Positions 60,363-64,000 of a DNA stretch of 64,000 bases are shown here, piece by piece (positions within the stretch are counted from its first letter, which is position 1; each line of letters begins with the position of its first letter). Position numbers and translations under genes: made by a program. The notes beneath the pieces were generated by a model. It was not told the DNA's origin. It saw only the letters and a list, made by a program, of their open reading frames with translations, and did not search any database. This DNA comes from Streptomyces sp. RPA4-2 (GTDB taxonomy: Bacteria; Actinomycetota; Actinomycetes; Streptomycetales; Streptomycetaceae): NCBI RefSeq assembly GCF_012273515.2, contig NZ_CP050975.2, positions 2,852,001-2,916,000 of the forward strand, given 5' to 3'.

Positions 60363-62335
60363 TCACTTCAAGGTTCCCTTGGTGCGCTGGAACCAGCGCA
60401 GGTAGTCGTGGGTGGGGGAACCGAGTCCGGTGGCGTCGTCGTAGCCGGGGCGGGCGTGGAGTCCGAAGTCGCGGCCGAGCGTGTAGAGGAGGTAGCGCTG
60501 TTCACCGGTGGAAGTGTCGGTGTCGGGGCCTTCGTCGCGCACCACGGTGAGAGGTTGTGCTCCGGCTTTCGCGGGCTGGTCGGTGATGTCGTGGAAAAGG
60601 TGGGCGCGGGCAAGGGCGTACAGGAGTGGGTTGGCGAAGCCGAGCCGGTGTCCGGAGGCCTGCTGCGCGTCGGCCTGGATCGCCGCGAAGGCAGGGGCGG
60701 CCGCCGATGTGCCGCCGAATCCGGTGAGGTGGAAGGCGCCGGAGTCGGTCAGCCCGATGAGGACCGGCAGCGCCCCGTCGCCTTCCAGCGCCACATCCGG
60801 TGTCGTGCGGTGTCTGGTGTCGCCGGAAGTGCGACCGCGCTGGTACCAGGGTTGCGGGAAGTCGCTCACGCCACCTCCGCCTCCGAAGGTGAAGACGCCG
60901 GGGACAGGTCCCCAGGCCGTGCCGTTGTCGGTGAGAATGGACAGTTCGTCGCCCATGCTGGTCTCCCAGGCGTAGTCGCCGTGGCGGTCGAGGGCGAGGG
61001 TGGTGCCGCCCACCGAGGTGACCCACGGGGAACCGCTGGGGAAGTCGGCCTGGGCTCGGGTGGTCTTCGGGTCGCAGTTGACGCCGGTTCGGGCCGCGCC
61101 GGGCGAGGAGTCGCCGCAGTCGCCGGCAGCGAAGTAGACGCCGATCCCTTCAGCGGCGGCCTGCTCGAACAGCAGGTTCCACGCGTCGATGAGGGCGGGC
61201 GTGAGGTGTCCGGGGTCGGAGTGGACGATCTCTGCCCACGAGTTGGAGATGCCGTCGGCCCGGCGGCCGTCGATGACGTACGACTCGGCGTCCATCAGGT
61301 CGTTGTCGAGGCATGAGTCGGCGCCGACATAGAGGATGTTCGCGTCGGGGGCGAGGCCGTGGGCGAGGTCGACGTCGAGAGCCTGTTCGCCGGCCCAGGT
61401 GCCCGGGGGCGCGCACGCGTCGCTGACGTGCCAGTCCGCGGGCGTCACGTGTTGGCGGTACTGGTGTGGTCTGAAGGCGTGGTCGCCGGTGATCCTCGTG
61501 TAGCGGTCGGCGTCGGCGGGCATGGCCGGGGATCCGTAGGCGTCCACGACGGCGATGGTGGAGCCGCGCCCGGTGGAGCCGGGGGTGGTACCGGCACCAT
61601 AGGCGTGGCGGAGCTGGGTGGGAGTGTAGGGGCAGGGCGCGTACGTGGAGGTCTTGCCGTAGGCCATGGGAAAGCCGGTGGCGGGTCTCTGCCCGAAGTG
61701 GCCGGAGCAGATCGCGCCGCCGTCGGGGGCGGGTACGCGGGTCGGGGTCGACAGGGGCGGGCCGCGCCGGGGGCGGAGAGGCCGGACACACCGAGCACGG
61801 TGGCGGCGAGAGAGGCGGGCACACTGAGGTCGCCGGAGGGGGCGTCGCTCGTGCCGTGGCCGGTGCGGTAACGGTGCAGGCGTGCGCCGAAGGCCTGTTG
61901 GACCGCGCGAGCAGTGCCGGTGATCTTGACGTAGTGGGTGGTTCGTCCGGTGACGGTGAGCCCGGAGTGGTCCAACCAGACGTTGAGGTCGGCGAGTTGT
62001 CCGGCCGTCGGGCCGAAGCCCCGCTGGTATGCGTCCGGAGTGAGGTAGTGCCTGTAGTGCGGGCTCCGTGGATCGCTGATGTCGCGCAGGAGTTCTGTGA
62101 GGCCCCGCGGGTCACGGGAGTTGAGGTAGAGGCGGGCGCTGACGTGCCGGTCGTCGGGGACGGGGCCCGCGTCAGCGGACTTGGTGGCGTACGTCGGCCG
62201 GGATCCGACAAGGGGGTGGCGGTCGCCGGTCGCGTGGGCGGCGAGGGGAGCCGTGCCGAGGAGCGCGGAACAGGCCACCGCGGCGACGTAAGGGCGTATG
62301 CGACGCCCAGGACGTATGCGGGCGAGGAAAGACAA
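60363..62335 (-). pseudogene. Second S53 family (sedolisin) protease gene, frameshifted
   Basis: The 5' part (about 62335-61755) gives a signal peptide, the pro-domain (DRHVSARLYLNSRDPRGLTE, HYVKITGTARAVQQAFGARL) and ends TVLGVSGLSAPG. Near 61755 a run of C/G breaks the frame. The catalytic part continues to 60363 with TWAGEQALDVD (Glu, Asp), ISNSWAEI and GGTSAAAP (Ser). Adding one C to the run restores one protein of about 650 residues. The oxyanion segment reads SNSWAE, not SNSWGD as in the first protease. The start is uncertain (TTG at 62335 is a guess). Confidence 0.82.
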
Positions 62336-62466
62336 GGAAGGGGCCCTTCGAGTGTGGGGCGCGGGACGGCGCGCGGGGCAGTGCAGGGCAGGGCAGGGCG
62401 AGGTGGCGCGGCCCCGCGGCTCGTCGTACGCGCCGGGCCGACCGGCCTGATGAGGGAGGCCGGGGC

Positions 62467-63684
62467 TCACGTGCGGACGGTCCGGCCCCGGCACAGTGGC
62501 CCCGTGATCCCCGTGAACTCCAAGTCGAGTCCGAGGCCGTCGCGTTCGGCGTGGATGTGCAGGTGGGGCTCCGTGGTGTTGCCGGAGTTGCCGACCTCGC
62601 CGAGCACCTGCCCGGCGCGCACGGGGTCGCCCGCCGCCACCGTCACGGTGCCGCGGCGCAGGTGGGCGAGCTTGACGACCTCGGCACCCGTGTCGATGAA
62701 CACATGGTTGCCGTACGGGGGTTGGTAGCGGATGATGCCGGGTTCCTGGTCGTCGACGTGACCCGCGGCGGAGATCACCGTGCCGTCGCACGGTGCGTGC
62801 AGGATCTGCCCGTACACGAGATAGCTCTCGTTCCCCGCGCGCGTGCCTCCGTCGCGTGCCCGCGCACCGCCGGGGCCGACCTGGATCACGTCCAGAGCGC
62901 CGCGCTGCTCGGGGAAGGGCGCGTGATGGTTCAGGCCGGGCCCCCCGCCTTGTGCCACGTACCAATTCCCGCCCTGCAGAGGGAAGGTGAGGGGACGCGA
63001 CACGGCCGTCCCCCAGCGATGACGCCGCGCCCGGAGCAGGAAACCCCCGAAGACGGCGATCAGGACGACGCCCACGACCAGTTCACCCTCACCGCCACCC
63101 GCCAGGGGCAGCCCCGGCAGCCGGCAGGCGGAGGCGAGACCCACCAGCGCCCCGGCCTCCACGGGCCGGCGTATCCACCACGGCAGCCGGGCCGGAGTGC
63201 GCCAGCCCTCCAGGAGGAGGTACCCGGCCGCCACGATGAGCAGACGGCCGCACCAGGCGATGCGGGAGGGGGCCTGCCAGCACGCGTCGATACGCGCGGC
63301 CAGGAGCAGCGCCCACACGGCCCACGCCAGGGCGGCGCGCGCTCCGTGGGAGATGCGCACGCGCGGTGCGCGGTACGCACCCGGGGCGATCAGGAGCCCG
63401 TCGAGCACATGACCGTCGCCGGTGGTGGCGAAGGCGAGGGCGCGCCCCTTGGTGCCCTCGATCACCAGCCCGTCGGGGCTGTCCCGTACGCCGGTGATCT
63501 CGCCGACCCGTTCGCGGGTACCGTCCATGATCTCGTCGAGCCGCTCACGCCCCACGGCCGCGACCACGCGCGGCGCGAGAGACTCCCGGTGGACGCCCTC
63601 GACGGTGAGGAACCTGTACAGGATGTCCGCCGCCGGCCGCCCCGATCGGCCGGGGCCTGTCGGATTCCCCGTCTCCTCACGCAT
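62467..63684 (-). CDS. Membrane-bound M23 family peptidase (LytM-like)
   Basis: 405 residues. A soluble N-terminal region (about 1-100; GVREDSPDG-like GVRDSPDGLVIEGTKGRALAF) precedes about five hydrophobic helices (100-230). A C-terminal M23 domain follows, with the metal ligands in NHHAPFPEQRGALDV (His…Asp) and HLHIHAE (His-x-His), and GNHVFIDTGAEVVKLAHLRRG in between. M23 enzymes cleave peptidoglycan or other peptides. The topology, helices first and peptidase last, is unusual for LytM proteins. The ATG at 63684 overlaps the end of the HTTM gene by 8 bases, so they are coupled. Confidence 0.85.
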   Translation of the reverse strand: MREETGNPTGPGRSGRPAADILYRFLTVEGVHRESLAPRVVAAVGRERLDEIMDGTRERVGEITGVRDSPDGLVIEGTKGRALAFATTGDGHVLDGLLIAPGAYRAPRVRISHGARAALAWAVWALLLAARIDACWQAPSRIAWCGRLLIVAAGYLLLEGWRTPARLPWWIRRPVEAGALVGLASACRLPGLPLAGGGEGELVVGVVLIAVFGGFLLRARRHRWGTAVSRPLTFPLQGGNWYVAQGGGPGLNHHAPFPEQRGALDVIQVGPGGARARDGGTRAGNESYLVYGQILHAPCDGTVISAAGHVDDQEPGIIRYQPPYGNHVFIDTGAEVVKLAHLRRGTVTVAAGDPVRAGQVLGEVGNSGNTTEPHLHIHAERDGLGLDLEFTGITGPLCRGRTVRT

Positions 63685-64000
63685 CGACCGCACCGTCCCT
63701 CCCCGCCGCCATCGCCACGGGTGTCATGCCGCGCTCCGGCAGCAGGGGCCGGCTCCGCTTCATGATGCGGTCCTTGACGGACCTGAAGTGCCGCTCGATC
63801 GCCCGGTAGTCGTCGTCGCGCAGACATGCGCAGTCCGCGCCGATCATCAACAGCCCGAAGCACACGAGCCCCATGCACGTCATGATGCCCAGGTGCATTC
63901 CCTCCAGGGCCAGGGTGTTGGCCTTTCGGATCCAGGAGCGGGCAGACAGGATCGCGAAGGGCAACGCCAGTTCGACGTAGATCGTGAAGTAGCTGATGGC
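63677..64000 (-). CDS. HTTM-domain membrane protein, C-terminal part, cut by window edge
   Basis: The visible 107 residues contain SYFTIYVELALPFAILSARS, HLGIMTCMGLVCFGLLMIGADC and a cytoplasmic tail starting CLRDDDYRAIERHF. This is the last part of HTTM (horizontally transferred transmembrane) proteins, the fold related to vitamin K-dependent gamma-carboxylase and SdpB. The frame is open to the window end. Directly upstream of, and overlapping, the M23 gene. Such a pair might modify and then cut a secreted peptide, but no peptide gene is in view. Confidence 0.75.
   Translation of the reverse strand, partial: AISYFTIYVELALPFAILSARSWIRKANTLALEGMHLGIMTCMGLVCFGLLMIGADCACLRDDDYRAIERHFRSVKDRIMKRSRPLLPERGMTPVAMAAGRDGAVDA

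Overview
The window reads as a chromosomal segment of a Streptomyces species. The DNA is GC-rich with strongly GC-biased third codon positions. It carries F420-dependent enzymes, DUF397/XRE regulator pairs, an AfsR-type SARP regulator with an ATPase domain, S53 (sedolisin) proteases, DtxR-type iron boxes and many apparently leaderless transcripts. The gene content and order (glutamine synthetase, nadE, panB, SARP-ATPase regulator, F420:NADP oxidoreductase, map, heme oxygenase, efe genes) resemble the SCO2230-SCO2280 part of the S. coelicolor chromosome as I remember it. That comparison is from memory and was not run as a search.

Layout. 1-1723: the end of an MFS exporter, an NmrA-like SDR and a PPOX/F420-type protein. 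1826-5275: an accessory island of about 3.3 kb bounded by two direct copies of the 3' end and terminator of the glutamine synthetase gene. It holds an intact epoxide hydrolase and remnants of a metallo-beta-lactamase-fold gene, a TetR gene and an unidentified gene. 5197-8630: glnA2, then the nitric-oxide module hmp/nsrR with matching operators. 8771-20839: DUF3105/DUF305 exported proteins, an S53 protease, nadE, an MFS exporter, an EEP-family membrane protein, a TetR/MFS pair and panB. 20953-26322: a DrrAB-like ABC exporter preceded by 11-bp-phased heptamer repeats, facing a large SARP-ATPase regulator. 26527-33177: M50 protease, npdG, sialidase, map, an iron-boxed heme oxygenase and a PhzF-like protein. 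33369-34536: a decayed heme-uptake locus (HtaA-like, hmuU and hmuV remnants). 34628-39028: an iron-boxed efeO-efeB-efeU cluster with a lipoprotein gene. 39114-47680: prim-pol-like protein, TetR, dimethylargininase-like hydrolase, Rsm22-like methyltransferase, serine hydrolase/Bcr exporter pair, oxidoreductase and SDR. 47947-54253: DD-carboxypeptidase, MacB-like ABC system, DoxX, MazG-like protein and a phosphatase. 54390-58560: a LacI-controlled PhyH/SDR/Gfo-Idh catabolic cluster. 58594-60273: an XRE/DUF397 locus with two small partner genes. 60363-64000: a second, frameshifted S53 protease, an M23 membrane peptidase and an HTTM protein cut by the window edge.

How the parts fit. Iron and heme run through the middle. 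Heme oxygenase and efeO each sit behind DtxR/IdeR-like boxes, while the neighbouring heme ABC importer has decayed, which suggests reliance on ferrous/ferric EfeUOB uptake and on heme from other sources. NO detoxification is a closed NsrR circuit. The ABC exporter at 21035 probably answers to a SARP activator, and the obvious candidate is encoded directly opposite it. Three further genes (ABC permease, DoxX, second S53 protease) each carry one frameshift in a C/G-rich context. These could be sequence errors or real lesions, and I report them as frameshifted rather than dead.
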